Origin: Asaia bogorensis NBRC 16594
GTDB lineage: Bacteria > Pseudomonadota > Alphaproteobacteria > Acetobacterales > Acetobacteraceae
Length of the DNA: 64,000 nucleotides
Direction: 5' to 3'
Assembly: GCF_001547995.1 (NCBI RefSeq)
Contig: NZ_AP014690.1
Span: 835,501 to 899,500 of the forward strand
Part shown: in pieces, positions 19,908 to 28,295 of the stretch
Layout of the letters: each line of letters begins with the position of its first letter
How positions within the stretch are numbered: the stretch's first letter is position 1
Position numbers and translations under genes: made by a program
The notes under the pieces: model-generated
What the model was told of the DNA's origin: nothing
Databases searched by the model: none
Seen by the model: the letters and a program-made list of their open reading frames with translations, nothing else

Positions 19908-20396
19908 CTAGACCGCTGGAGGCGCCAAAGCCGCCAGGGCGGGCAGGATCTGCTCGTAAAGCGGACGCTTGAAGCCCAGATTATAGGTTGTCACGTCCCG
20001 GGGGCGAACCCACTCCCAGCGATCGAATTCGGCAGGTTCAGTGCCATCTCCTGCCAGATCGATGGCGCTGTCAGGCTCGGCCATGCGCATGGCAAACCAG
20101 CGTTGCGTCTGACCGCGATATCGTCCTCCGAGTGCCTTGCCAATCAGATGGGCGGGCAGGTCATAGGGCAACCAACCGGGATAGCTGCCCAGCAGGGTGG
20201 CATGACGCAGCCCGGTCTCCTCACGCAATTCACGATGTGCCGCTTCTTCCGGAGATTCGTTCTCGTCAATCCCGCCCTGAGGGCATTGCCAGACATCACG
20301 CAGATCGGTCCGTCTGGCGAGGAAGAGGGCGCCCTCGCGGTTGAACAGCATGATGCCCACGTTGGGGCGATAGGGAAGCGTGGCCGGATCGATCAT
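19908..20396 (-). CDS. rppH: RNA pyrophosphohydrolase
   Basis: Nudix hydrolase that removes pyrophosphate from 5'-triphosphorylated RNA, triggering mRNA decay. The 162-residue protein has the RppH hallmarks: an N-terminal YRPNVGIMLFN strand, WQCPQGGID before the Nudix box, and a complete box from G41 to L63 (E47, R55, E56, E59, E60, G62). Length matches the family. It is the last of four minus-strand genes (gpmI, envC, ctpA, rppH), but a strong hairpin separates it from ctpA, so it probably has its own promoter in the 80-base gap. The Shine-Dalgarno at the ATG (20396) is weak. Confidence 0.95.
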   Translation of the reverse strand: MIDPATLPYRPNVGIMLFNREGALFLARRTDLRDVWQCPQGGIDENESPEEAAHRELREETGLRHATLLGSYPGWLPYDLPAHLIGKALGGRYRGQTQRWFAMRMAEPDSAIDLAGDGTEPAEFDRWEWVRPRDVTTYNLGFKRPLYEQILPALAALAPPAV

Positions 20397-20442
20397 GGCG
20401 TAGGGCTCGGATGGAGTTGAAGCGTCAAGCGGAAGATATGAA

Positions 20443-20466
20443 ACCGGCCCCTCGAAAGGGGCCGGT
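20443..20466 (-). terminator. Terminator after ctpA
   Basis: Perfect 10-bp inverted repeat ACCGGCCCCT/AGGGGCCGGT with a four-base loop, 12 bases past the ctpA stop. On the minus strand the stem is followed by TTTC, a short T-tract. Confidence 0.8.
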
Positions 20467-20477
20467 GCCAGAAAAAA

Positions 20478-22019
20478 TCAGTGCTGCGTGGAAGAAGAAC
20501 CCGGAGCAGGGGGCTTCTGATCCTTGCCCGCCGCTTTTTCTCCGGCGGCCTTGTCGTCAGTCGCCTTTTCCGGGGGCTTCGCATCGGGGGTTTTTGCAGC
20601 AGTCTTGTCAGCAGCCGGTTGCCCCAGAGGAAGGGCTTCATCAGGCAGCGATGCCATGGCGCGGACCACACGCAGACCCTGCTGCAGCTGGAAGTCCGTC
20701 GCCGGCTTGGCCGGGTCGAAACGAGGCCAGTTATCGGCAGGCGCGTGGGGGATGCTTGCCGAGATGGAAGGCAGGTCGGTCCGTGTCGGGGCCTTGTTCT
20801 TGTTACCGCCTGTATTGGTAATGATATGGGCCAGATCGGCTTCACGATAGCCGTAGCCATCGTCGTCCTTGCTTTCCTTGACCACGATATCGGGCGCGAT
20901 GCCCAAAGCCTGAATGGAGCGGCCCGATGGCGTGTAGTAACGCGCCGTTGTCAGACGCACGGCACCATGGCCCGGCACGGGAATGAGCGACTGCACGGAG
21001 CCCTTGCCAAAGGATTTCTCGCCCACCAGAACGGCGCGGCGATGGTCCTGAAGCGCACCGGCCACGATTTCGGAGGCCGAGGCCGATCCGCCATCGATCA
21101 GCACGACAATCGGCAGCTTGCCTGTGATGTCGGTGCCTTTGGCATCCCAGCGACGGTTGTTTTCGGCGTGACGCCCGCGGATCGAGACAATCTCGCCTTC
21201 GGGGATGAAATCGTCACTCACAGCAATGGCCTGATCCAGTTTGCCGCCGGGGTTCAGGCGCAGATCGAGCACAAGACCCTGCAGCTTGTTGCCCGACTTT
21301 GCCTTTAGCTTGTCATAGGCCTCATGCAGTGCGGTCTCGGTGTCGTCGTCGAATTCGGAAATGCGGATATAGCCGATATTGCCATAAAGCGACGAGCGCA
21401 CGACCTGCACATGCACGACCTCGCGGGTCATGGTGACCTTGAGCGGCTTGGGCTCTTTCGCGCGAATGATGGTCAGGGTGATCTTGGTGCCCGGATCGCC
21501 GCGCATCTTGGTCACGGCCTGATCGAGGGTCAGACCCTCAAGCGACTTGCCATCGACTTCGGTGATGTAATCGCCCGGCTTGAGCCCTGCGCGCGAGGCA
21601 GGGGTGCCATCGATGGGCGAGACCACACGGATATGGCCGTTCTGCTGCTGAACCTGCACGCCCAGACCGCCGAACTTGCCGCTGATCTGGATCTGCATCT
21701 CCTTGAACTGCTTCTCGTTCATGTAGGAGCTGTGGGGATCGAGACCGCCCACCATGCCATCGAGGGCGTTGTTGATCAGATCCTTGTCGCTGACAGGCTC
21801 GACATATTCGGCGCGAACAAGGTCGAGCACGGTTCCGAACAAGGTGAGTAGGCGCAGGGTTTCGCTGTGGTTGTCAGGGTCGGCCGCGACTTCCTTGGCG
21901 AAGGCCTTGCTGCTGATCATCTGCCCGAGGCTCGGGGCCATGGCGGCTTCCAACGCCGGACCGGCGGTGATTCCGGCCAGGAATGCCGTTCCGAGCAGCA
22001 GACCAGTGCGGAGCTTCAT
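20478..22019 (-). CDS. ctpA: C-terminal processing peptidase CtpA (S41 family)
   Basis: Periplasmic serine protease of the Prc/CtpA family that trims C-termini and, in alphaproteobacteria, regulates peptidoglycan hydrolases. The 513-residue product has an N-terminal signal/anchor (about 5-25), a PDZ domain at about 105-190 (GGLGVQVQQQNGHIRVVSP, GLKPGDYITEVDG), and the S41 core with a Ser/Lys dyad: the second serine of GGSASASEI (about S314) and the lysine of SFGKGSVQ (about K339), 25 residues apart as in E. coli Prc. The tail beyond residue 435 is rich in Pro, Ala and Lys. I prefer the ATG at 22019 because AAGGG lies nine bases upstream; the ATG at 22028 directly abuts that site. It follows envC, a classical functional partner. 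Confidence 0.94.
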   Translation of the reverse strand: MKLRTGLLLGTAFLAGITAGPALEAAMAPSLGQMISSKAFAKEVAADPDNHSETLRLLTLFGTVLDLVRAEYVEPVSDKDLINNALDGMVGGLDPHSSYMNEKQFKEMQIQISGKFGGLGVQVQQQNGHIRVVSPIDGTPASRAGLKPGDYITEVDGKSLEGLTLDQAVTKMRGDPGTKITLTIIRAKEPKPLKVTMTREVVHVQVVRSSLYGNIGYIRISEFDDDTETALHEAYDKLKAKSGNKLQGLVLDLRLNPGGKLDQAIAVSDDFIPEGEIVSIRGRHAENNRRWDAKGTDITGKLPIVVLIDGGSASASEIVAGALQDHRRAVLVGEKSFGKGSVQSLIPVPGHGAVRLTTARYYTPSGRSIQALGIAPDIVVKESKDDDGYGYREADLAHIITNTGGNKNKAPTRTDLPSISASIPHAPADNWPRFDPAKPATDFQLQQGLRVVRAMASLPDEALPLGQPAADKTAAKTPDAKPPEKATDDKAAGEKAAGKDQKPPAPGSSSTQH

Positions 22020-22211
22020 GCAATTCATCCCTTGAATCCGGTACGGAGCCTGAGGTCCGGTGCCGATCCTGTTAGCGTCTGTCTTTCAGCGGAGCCTGAA
22101 CACCAGAGCCTCCACCGCACTAAGATCTGAAATCTATAGCGATATTAACGCAGTCTGTCGAAACAACACAGAATCGCCAAGAGGGGTTCTGGCGTCGCGT
22201 GAGGTTACCCT

Positions 22212-23492
22212 TCAGAGATAGGGGCCGGGATCGATGATTTTACTTCCCGAGCGCAGTTGCACGAAGAGTGCCCCGCCGCCACCGCCCATGGTGCCGAGCG
22301 CAGCATGGCGGCTGATAGTCTGCCCCGTCGAGACGGAAAGCCCTCCCAATCCTGAGAGCACGAAACGGAAATGATGCCCGCAATCGAGAATGATCATGTT
22401 GCCGAATGACCGGAACGGTCCGGCAAAGTCGATCTGTCCTGCACAGGGCGCGCTGACCGAACTCCCGGCGCTTGCCTGATAGGTTATGCCACTCGCCGGG
22501 CCGCTCTCGGTTGTCTGGTGCCAGGCGGTGAGTATGCGACCGGCTACGGGGCCATGTCCGCCGCCCCGTGTCACGCCATTGCCCGAACTGCTCAGGGCGC
22601 GGGCCTGCGTGCTAAGCGCGCGCGCCTTTGCCTGCTGGTTCTGCCTTTCCAGTTCTCTGGCCTCGGCTTCCATTCGTGCCTTGATGCTGGCCTGCGCCTT
22701 GTCGATGGCTGTCAGCGCATCCTCGAGCGTCGCGGCCTTTGCCGTTGCCGCTGCGATTTCATCATGAGCCTGCCGGGCTCTTGCCTCAGCCTCGGCCTGC
22801 TGGTGGGCAGCGGTTTCCATCCGGCTGGCGTTGAGATCGCGCAGAGCGGCCAGTTTGCGTTTTGCGGCTTCCAGCGCCGTGTTCCGGTCTGCGAGTTCGT
22901 GAGCCGTCTGATCCAGGAGCGTTTTCTGGCTACGCAGATCTTCCGCCTGCCGGGTGGTCAGGCGTGTCAGCCCCGCAATCACGCTCAGGCCCTGAACCGC
23001 ATCATCGGCCTGCCCCGAGAGGGCAACGACAGACGTGCCGGGATAGCGGGCAAGGCGCAGGGCGACAGGCAGAATGGTCTGGAGGGCAGCGCGGCGTCGG
23101 GCAAGCGCCAGACGCTGATCGTTCTGTCTTGCCGTGAGTGAGGCAATATCGGTTGTCAGGGCGTCGATCTGCTTTTGCGTTGCGTCCAGCTCGTTCTCGG
23201 CCTGATTGGTCAGGGCAGAGTAACGTCGGGCCTTCTGGGCCTGCAACGCAGCCTCCTGAGCAGCTCGGGCCTGATCCTTGCGTCGGGTTTCAATAAGGGC
23301 CGCCTCATTGGCCTGACGGGCCATCAGGGCCTTCTTGTCTGCAATGGCCTTGTCGAGCGCCTTCTGGTTGGCATTGCCCTGTTTCGTATGGGGTGTCGCC
23401 CCCGTTGCTGGCGATAACGCGGCCAGCGCAAACCCAAAGCCCAGCGTCACGCTACCAAGGCGAAACGCCCTTGCGAAACGTGTTGCGCACAA
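22212..23492 (-). CDS. envC: EnvC-like murein hydrolase activator (coiled coil plus M23/LytM domain)
   Basis: Periplasmic divisome-associated protein. After a signal peptide come long Ala/Gln/Lys/Glu-rich coiled coils (roughly residues 45-300) and a C-terminal LytM (M23) domain of about 120 residues ending LRSGSKIIDPGPYL. The LytM site is degenerate: the zinc ligands HxxxD and HxH are absent, and the region reads LDCGHHFRFVLSGL and GGGGGALFVQLR. This fits an amidase activator, not an active endopeptidase. Start is uncertain. The TTG at 23492 (MCATRFARAFRLGS) gives a normal signal peptide ending SPATGA. The frame stays open to a GTG at 23798, only 7 bases after gpmI, but the extra 102 residues look like untranslated sequence. 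ctpA follows downstream. Confidence 0.82.
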   Translation of the reverse strand: MCATRFARAFRLGSVTLGFGFALAALSPATGATPHTKQGNANQKALDKAIADKKALMARQANEAALIETRRKDQARAAQEAALQAQKARRYSALTNQAENELDATQKQIDALTTDIASLTARQNDQRLALARRRAALQTILPVALRLARYPGTSVVALSGQADDAVQGLSVIAGLTRLTTRQAEDLRSQKTLLDQTAHELADRNTALEAAKRKLAALRDLNASRMETAAHQQAEAEARARQAHDEIAAATAKAATLEDALTAIDKAQASIKARMEAEARELERQNQQAKARALSTQARALSSSGNGVTRGGGHGPVAGRILTAWHQTTESGPASGITYQASAGSSVSAPCAGQIDFAGPFRSFGNMIILDCGHHFRFVLSGLGGLSVSTGQTISRHAALGTMGGGGGALFVQLRSGSKIIDPGPYL

Positions 23493-23805
23493 AGACGCAG
23501 CTTCAGGCGCGGCAGCGGCATGATGGGTATCGGCAGGAAAAGAGGCATCCTCTCGTGAGGTATCTCGCCCTGAGGGATGCAGAGGCGCGAAGAGGGCGAT
23601 GGTGCAGCGCCAATTGGACGAAATCGGAACAGAGGGCGAGTGGGAGGTGTCCTGAGAGAAGCCCCCGCTCTGACCTAGTGTCTCGCGAGGTTTTTCTCCC
23701 CAACGGGCTCTCAGACGGGCAGGATGAACCCACCCGCCCGTGAAGCGCATTTTACCGAGGGCTGAACAGCCGGTCAGGATGAGGCTCGCGACCGGCACGG
23801 CGGAT
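23493..23805. other. gpmI-envC junction, open reading frame but probably untranslated
   Basis: About 310 bases that stay open in the envC frame from a GTG at 23798. The translation is unlike EnvC and has no ordered domain, though the first residues (MPVASLILTGCS) mimic a lipobox. The simplest reading is a leader carrying the envC promoter. I see no repeats or terminator with a T-tract. Confidence 0.4.
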
Positions 23806-25344
23806 TCAGCCGTTGATCAGGCACTTGCCGGTCATCTCGGCTGGCTTGGTCAGGTTCATCAGGGTGAGCAGCGTGGGAGCCAGATCAGCCAGACGTCCGT
23901 CATGGATGGCTGTGACGCCCTTCGCACCGTGAAGCAGCACCGGCACCCGGTTGAGGGTGTGGGCCGTATGAGCGCCACCGGTAACCGGGTCGCGCATGGT
24001 CTCGCAATTGCCGTGATCGGCTGTGACGATCAGCGCGCCGCCCATCTTGTCGATGGCATCGACAATACGGCCGAGCCCGGTATCCACGGTTTCGCACGCC
24101 TTGATGGCGGCTGCCAGCACGCCGGTATGGCCCACCATGTCGGGATTGGCGAAGTTCAGAACGATAAGGTCGAACTTGCCGCTTTCGATGGCAGCTACGG
24201 CCTTGTCGGTCAGCTCCGGGGCAGACATTTCCGGTTGCAGGTCATAGGTGGCCACTTTGGGTGAGGGGACCAGAATACGTTCTTCACCGGGCAGAACAGC
24301 CTCGCGGCCACCATTGAGGAAGTAGGTGACGTGCGGATATTTCTCGGTCTCGGCCATGCGCAGCTGCGCGCGTCCAGCCTGTGAAACGACATCGCCCAGC
24401 AGGTGCTCCATCGATTCCTTGGGGAACATGACGCTCATGAACGGTGCCAGAGCCGAGCTATAGGCGGTCATGCCGCATACAGCGGCAAATTTGATGGTTT
24501 TCGAGCGCGCAAAGCCATCGAAATCGGGGAAAACCATCGCATCGAGCAATTCGCGGATGCGGTCGGCACGGAAATTCGCGGACAGGATGCCATCGCCATC
24601 CTTCATACCGGCGTAGGACCCGATCACGGTCGGCTCGACGAACTCGTCTGTCACGCCCTGGGCCTGGCTGGCGGGCAGAACGCTCAGCGCGTCATCCGCG
24701 TGATTGCCAGTTGCGGAGACGATCGCATCATAGACGCGGCTGACGCGTTCCCAGCGATTGTCGCGATCCATGGCATAATAGCGCCCGCTGACCGTGGCGA
24801 TGCTTGCGCCAGCCGGGAGGGCAGCAGCAAGAGTGCGGATGAAGCCGTCACCGGAATCGGGTGCAGTGTCGCGCCCATCGGAGAACACATGCACGGCCAC
24901 GGGAATACCGGCCTGTGCCACGATTTCGGCAAGCGCAATGACGTGGTCCATATGGGCATGGACGCCGCCCGTGGAAACCAGCCCCATCAGATGGCAGGTG
25001 CCTTTGCTGACCTTGAGCGCGTCGATCAAGGCACACAGGGCAGTGTTGCTGGCCAGCGACCCATCGCGCGCGGCGCGGCTGATGCGTGGCAGGTTCTGCA
25101 TGACGACGCGACCAGCACCGATATTGAGGTGGCCGACTTCCGAATTGCCCATCTGCCCTTCCGGCAGGCCGACATCCTCACCGCACGCCTTCAGATAGGC
25201 ATGAGGGGAGCCTGCCCAGAGACGGTCGAAATTCGGCGTATTGGCCAGAGCTACGGCGTTGTCCTCGCGGGTGGCGCTATCGCCGAAACCGTCGAGGATG
25301 ACGAGCATGACCGGGCGCGGCACGCTGGAAGGGGATGCGGACAT
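23806..25344 (-). CDS. gpmI: 2,3-bisphosphoglycerate-independent phosphoglycerate mutase
   Basis: Mn-dependent glycolytic/gluconeogenic enzyme interconverting 3- and 2-phosphoglycerate. The 512-residue protein has the alkaline-phosphatase-fold signatures: metal-binding LVILDGFGDS near the N-terminus, the phosphoserine site PEGQMGNSEVGHLNIGAGR, the substrate loop FSDGRDTAPDSG, and the C-terminal metal motifs VLNFANPDMVGHTG and LIVTADHGNCE. Length is standard. The ATG at 25344 (MSASPSSVPRP) has GGAG eight bases upstream and is preferred over an in-frame start at 25419. It is first in the gpmI-envC-ctpA-rppH order, with the divergent side free of genes for about 180 bases. Confidence 0.96.
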   Translation of the reverse strand: MSASPSSVPRPVMLVILDGFGDSATREDNAVALANTPNFDRLWAGSPHAYLKACGEDVGLPEGQMGNSEVGHLNIGAGRVVMQNLPRISRAARDGSLASNTALCALIDALKVSKGTCHLMGLVSTGGVHAHMDHVIALAEIVAQAGIPVAVHVFSDGRDTAPDSGDGFIRTLAAALPAGASIATVSGRYYAMDRDNRWERVSRVYDAIVSATGNHADDALSVLPASQAQGVTDEFVEPTVIGSYAGMKDGDGILSANFRADRIRELLDAMVFPDFDGFARSKTIKFAAVCGMTAYSSALAPFMSVMFPKESMEHLLGDVVSQAGRAQLRMAETEKYPHVTYFLNGGREAVLPGEERILVPSPKVATYDLQPEMSAPELTDKAVAAIESGKFDLIVLNFANPDMVGHTGVLAAAIKACETVDTGLGRIVDAIDKMGGALIVTADHGNCETMRDPVTGGAHTAHTLNRVPVLLHGAKGVTAIHDGRLADLAPTLLTLMNLTKPAEMTGKCLING

Positions 25345-25525
25345 GAGTAGTCTCCTGCAATTTTGCGCCCATGATGCCGCATTTTGCGTGCTCTGCGAAC
25401 TCTCCCCCGGCGGGTTCACGCCATTTTCTGGCTAAGAATGCTGTGAGTGGCGAATGGTGGCCACCCTGTCGGTATTCGCATGCTGATGCATCAGGGCAGG
25501 GTGGCTCATCATGAGGCGCGTTCCG

Positions 25526-26464
25526 TCAGCGCCGGGGAACCAGAAAGACACCGGTTGTGGGGGATTGATGGCGCAGGATCACCGCTTCCCCGCTCGCGAT
25601 GTCAATACGACGTATGTTGCCGCCCAGATCACTCACAAAAGCCGTTTTCTCCTGCGGATCGATAGCCAGTCCGATTCCTTCATCCAGCCCACTGAAAATG
25701 ACCCTGTGATTGCACAGGCCATCGGCAGTCACCTCGGCCACGTTGAGACTGTTCCCGTCTGGCGGCGCGCCACGATCCGTCCAGTAGAGACGGTTTGAGG
25801 CCGGGCAGAAATGCAGGTCGATAGGCTCAGGCAGATGATCGGCCAGAAGGGTTACATCGTCACGTGAAGCAGGATCGGCCCCTTCGGGCAGGGCGAGCGC
25901 CATGCGGAAGATGCGGCCCTTGCCTCCCTTGGGTGGCCCCTTCTGGGTCCAGTAGAGGTGTTGGCGCTCAGGGTCGAGCGTAATGCCCACGCAGTGGCGT
26001 GTGATATCGCGTGAGTCTCTGGGGTAGGTCCCGTTCTGGAGCAGAACCTGCAAATCGGCACCATCGAAATGGCTGCGCATGATGCGCATGCCCTCGCGAT
26101 CGCACCAGTAGAGCCAACCCGCCTGCGGGTCTGCCGCGAGCTGTTTTGGCGTGACGACAAGCCCGTGTCCAACCAGGACTTCATGAGCACTGCCATCATG
26201 ACGGGCGCGTTCTATGGTGCCATCGGCGACATTGTAATCGGCGCCCATATTGGTCCAGTAGATATGTGTCCGGTCGAGCCAGATGCCGTCGGGTGTGCCC
26301 CAGCGCGCATCGCACCGTGAGACGACAACACCCGTCTCCGTGAGAAGCGCCGTGATCTGGGGCGGATCGGTTTCCAGCGTATAGAGCACGTCATAGGCAT
26401 CGAGCGGGGTGGTCCCGGTTTCTTCGGCGCTGCCTGTGAAAGAGTGCGGGGTGTTGCGGCTCAT
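25526..26464 (-). CDS. YWTD-type beta-propeller protein (LDL-receptor class B-like)
   Basis: The 312-residue product contains repeated YWT units typical of six-bladed YWTD propellers: IWLDRTHIYWTNMG, AGWLYWCDREGMRI, LDPERQHLYWTQKG and ASNRLYWTDRG. These are joined by strands of the form IDLHFCP and IGLAIDPQEKTAFVSD. No signal peptide is seen, so it is probably cytoplasmic. Such bacterial proteins are often annotated as SMP-30-like or receptor-like; the ligand or enzyme activity is unknown. An AGGAG sits eight bases before the ATG at 26464. It stands alone, with 61 bases to the gpmI upstream region on one side and a 385-base gap to msrB on the other. Confidence 0.8.
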   Translation of the reverse strand: MSRNTPHSFTGSAEETGTTPLDAYDVLYTLETDPPQITALLTETGVVVSRCDARWGTPDGIWLDRTHIYWTNMGADYNVADGTIERARHDGSAHEVLVGHGLVVTPKQLAADPQAGWLYWCDREGMRIMRSHFDGADLQVLLQNGTYPRDSRDITRHCVGITLDPERQHLYWTQKGPPKGGKGRIFRMALALPEGADPASRDDVTLLADHLPEPIDLHFCPASNRLYWTDRGAPPDGNSLNVAEVTADGLCNHRVIFSGLDEGIGLAIDPQEKTAFVSDLGGNIRRIDIASGEAVILRHQSPTTGVFLVPRR

Positions 26465-26849
26465 GATGCCTGCTCCTTGCTGATGGCACCATTGAAACCC
26501 TGCATGGAGCGCCCGCCAAGACGCGTTTGCGCGATCACCGTTTGCATCCCCCGCTTCTGGGCCAATGGAGCAAGGGCAGGCTCGGGAAGCTTTGTGAAGA
26601 ACTTCGCCTGTGGTCCCGGAGGTGGTTTGTTAGGGTATCGCCATATGGGGCATCACGGCCTGCTTGTGGCAGACACCACGCATCCTCCAGCGCGCGCCCT
26701 ACGGCTTTGAGCCGGGAGGACAATCATTGAAGCAACTGGCAGGGAGGTTGGATGAAACACTCTGGAAGCGGCGCGTTGAGACGCCATATCCTGTGGGCCC
26801 GAGCGGGATTTCTCCCGCATGGCCGATGATTTGCGAAGGAAGCGTTTCC
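26465..26849. other. Divergent intergenic region upstream of msrB
   Basis: No convincing gene in about 385 bases. It must hold the promoters of the propeller gene (minus) and msrB (plus). A perfect hairpin GCGGGA/TCCCGC with a TTTC loop lies at 26803-26818, about 30 bases before the msrB start, and could affect its expression. Confidence 0.4.
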
Positions 26850-27248
26850 ATGACCGACGACACCCGAGAGAGCGGCGCAATGCCCAGCTGTGGCCTGCCC
26901 CTGACCGCCGAACAACATCGCGTCTTGCGTGAGCATGGCACTGAACGTCCGGGCTCAAGCCCGCTGAATGATGAGAAGCGTGAGGGTGTCTATTACTGTG
27001 CAGGCTGCGGCGAGGCGCTGTTCGATTCAGACACCAAATATGAGAGCGGCAGCGGGTGGCCGTCCTTTTTCAAGCCGCGCGATGGCATGACTGAAACGAC
27101 GGTCGACAAAACGCATGGCATGACACGCATCGAGGTGCATTGCGCCAAGTGCAAGGGGCATCTTGGCCACGTGTTTCCAGACGGGCCAAAGCCGACGGGG
27201 CTGCGCTTTTGCATGAATGGTGTGGCGTTGCGCTTTGAACCAAGCTGA
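26850..27248 (+). CDS. msrB: Peptide-methionine (R)-S-oxide reductase
   Basis: Repairs oxidised methionine (R epimer) in proteins, using thioredoxin. The 132-residue protein has the four zinc cysteines C50, C53 ([11 protein letters not shown]) and C98, C101 ([13 protein letters not shown]), the SGSGWPSFF substrate motif, and the catalytic cysteine C121 in RFCMNGVAL. No MsrA domain is fused. I chose the ATG at 26850 (MTDDTRESG) because AAGGAAG lies eight bases upstream; the frame is open further upstream, but those extensions are not family-like. It precedes upp by 32 bases, with a separate ribosome site. Confidence 0.94.
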   Translation: MTDDTRESGAMPSCGLPLTAEQHRVLREHGTERPGSSPLNDEKREGVYYCAGCGEALFDSDTKYESGSGWPSFFKPRDGMTETTVDKTHGMTRIEVHCAKCKGHLGHVFPDGPKPTGLRFCMNGVALRFEPS

Positions 27249-27280
27249 CAGCGCAACGAATTCACGCTAAGGAACGCCTC

Positions 27281-27922
27281 ATGACTGCCCTTCCTTCCTC
27301 CCTGGTCGTGCTTGACCACCCGCTCGTTCAACACAAGCTGACGCGCCTGCGCCAGGCGTCGACCTCGACTGCAGGCTTCAGGCGGCTGACGCGCGAGCTC
27401 AGCCTTCTGATGTGCTACGAGGCGACGCGCGACCTCAGCACCGAACCGGTCGAGATCGAGACGCCCTTGGAGCGCATGGAAGGCCGTCAGCTTTCCGGCA
27501 AGAAGCTTTGCTTCGTGTCCATCCTGCGCGCAGGCAATGGCATCCTCGATGGAATGCTGGACCTGATTCCGGCAGCCCGCGTTGGCCATGTCGGGCTTTA
27601 TCGCGACCACGATACGCTCGAAGCCGTCGAATATTACATGAAGCTGCCCGAAGACGTGGCCGATCGTGAATGTATCGTGGTCGATCCGATGCTGGCGACG
27701 GGCCATAGCGCCGCAGCGGCCATCGATCGCATCAAGGCGAGCGGCGTGCGCAAGATCATCTTCGTCTGCCTTCTGGCTGCACCCGAGGGGGTGATCTGCC
27801 TGAATGAACGACACCCCGATGTGCGTATCGTGACCTGCGCTGTCGATCGTGGGCTGGATGAAAAAGGGTATATCCGCCCGGGGCTCGGTGATGCAGGCGA
27901 TCGTCTCTTCGGGACACGCTGA
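27281..27922 (+). CDS. upp: Uracil phosphoribosyltransferase
   Basis: Pyrimidine salvage enzyme making UMP from uracil and PRPP. The 213-residue protein has the UPRT features: N-terminal [36 protein letters not shown] with the catalytic Arg, the PRPP loop [17 protein letters not shown], and the uracil-binding C-terminus [16 protein letters not shown]. Length matches the family. AGGAACGCCTC precedes the ATG at 27281. A small acidic protein gene follows after two bases, so the two are probably co-translated. Confidence 0.96.
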   Translation: MTALPSSLVVLDHPLVQHKLTRLRQASTSTAGFRRLTRELSLLMCYEATRDLSTEPVEIETPLERMEGRQLSGKKLCFVSILRAGNGILDGMLDLIPAARVGHVGLYRDHDTLEAVEYYMKLPEDVADRECIVVDPMLATGHSAAAAIDRIKASGVRKIIFVCLLAAPEGVICLNERHPDVRIVTCAVDRGLDEKGYIRPGLGDAGDRLFGTR

Positions 27923-27924
27923 GC

Positions 27925-28152
27925 ATGACGGGCGAAGATATTGATGAATGGCTCGATAGCTGGATCGAAGCCCACCACCAGAACTGGGGTGAGCCCTCGC
28001 AGGCTGTCGCGGCCTGTCTGGCCGACGCCGAAAAAAGCGGCATCAGCCCGCGTGATCTGAACGACGCGGCCAATGGTGATCTGGAGACCTATCTTCAGGA
28101 AGAAGCCGAAGCGATTGCCGAAGCATCAGATGAAGCGCCCGAAGGCTTTTGA
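27925..28152 (+). CDS. Small acidic protein downstream of upp, function unknown
   Basis: A 75-residue, strongly acidic protein (many Asp/Glu, ending EAEAIAEASDEAPEGF) with a central LNDAANGDLETYLQEE segment. No membrane helix or known motif. It begins two bases after the upp stop and ends just before a strong terminator, which together with sensible amino-acid composition supports a real gene in the upp transcript. I do not recognise a characterised family; a role linked to nucleobase salvage is only guilt by association. Confidence 0.72.
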   Translation: MTGEDIDEWLDSWIEAHHQNWGEPSQAVAACLADAEKSGISPRDLNDAANGDLETYLQEEAEAIAEASDEAPEGF

Positions 28153-28176
28153 CAGCACCTTTATGGTGAGCCCCTG

Positions 28177-28204
28177 AACCTGCCCGATCCGGGCAGGTTT
28201 TTTT
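28177..28204 (+). terminator. Terminator of the msrB-upp transcript
   Basis: Stem CCTGCCCG (28179-28186) and CGGGCAGG (28190-28197), loop ATC, followed by seven T. It lies 25 bases after the small acidic gene. Confidence 0.93.
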
Positions 28205-28295
28205 GTCTTCTGCCCCGCCGTACACAGGTAGAGCGAACTTGATGGCCCTCTCCCACCGGTGATGAGCGGGGGAAGAGGGCAAGAGAAACAGGATC

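Noticed and set aside
23492-23798. EnvC as a lipoprotein from the GTG at 23798 (LTGC lipobox)
   Set aside because: There is no basic n-region before the hydrophobic stretch, and a normal signal peptide occurs 102 residues later at a TTG start.
28244-28280. GCCCTCT/AGAGGGC inverted repeat as terminator of the M16 gene
   Set aside because: The stem is interrupted and has no T-tract on the minus strand, so I do not list it as a feature.
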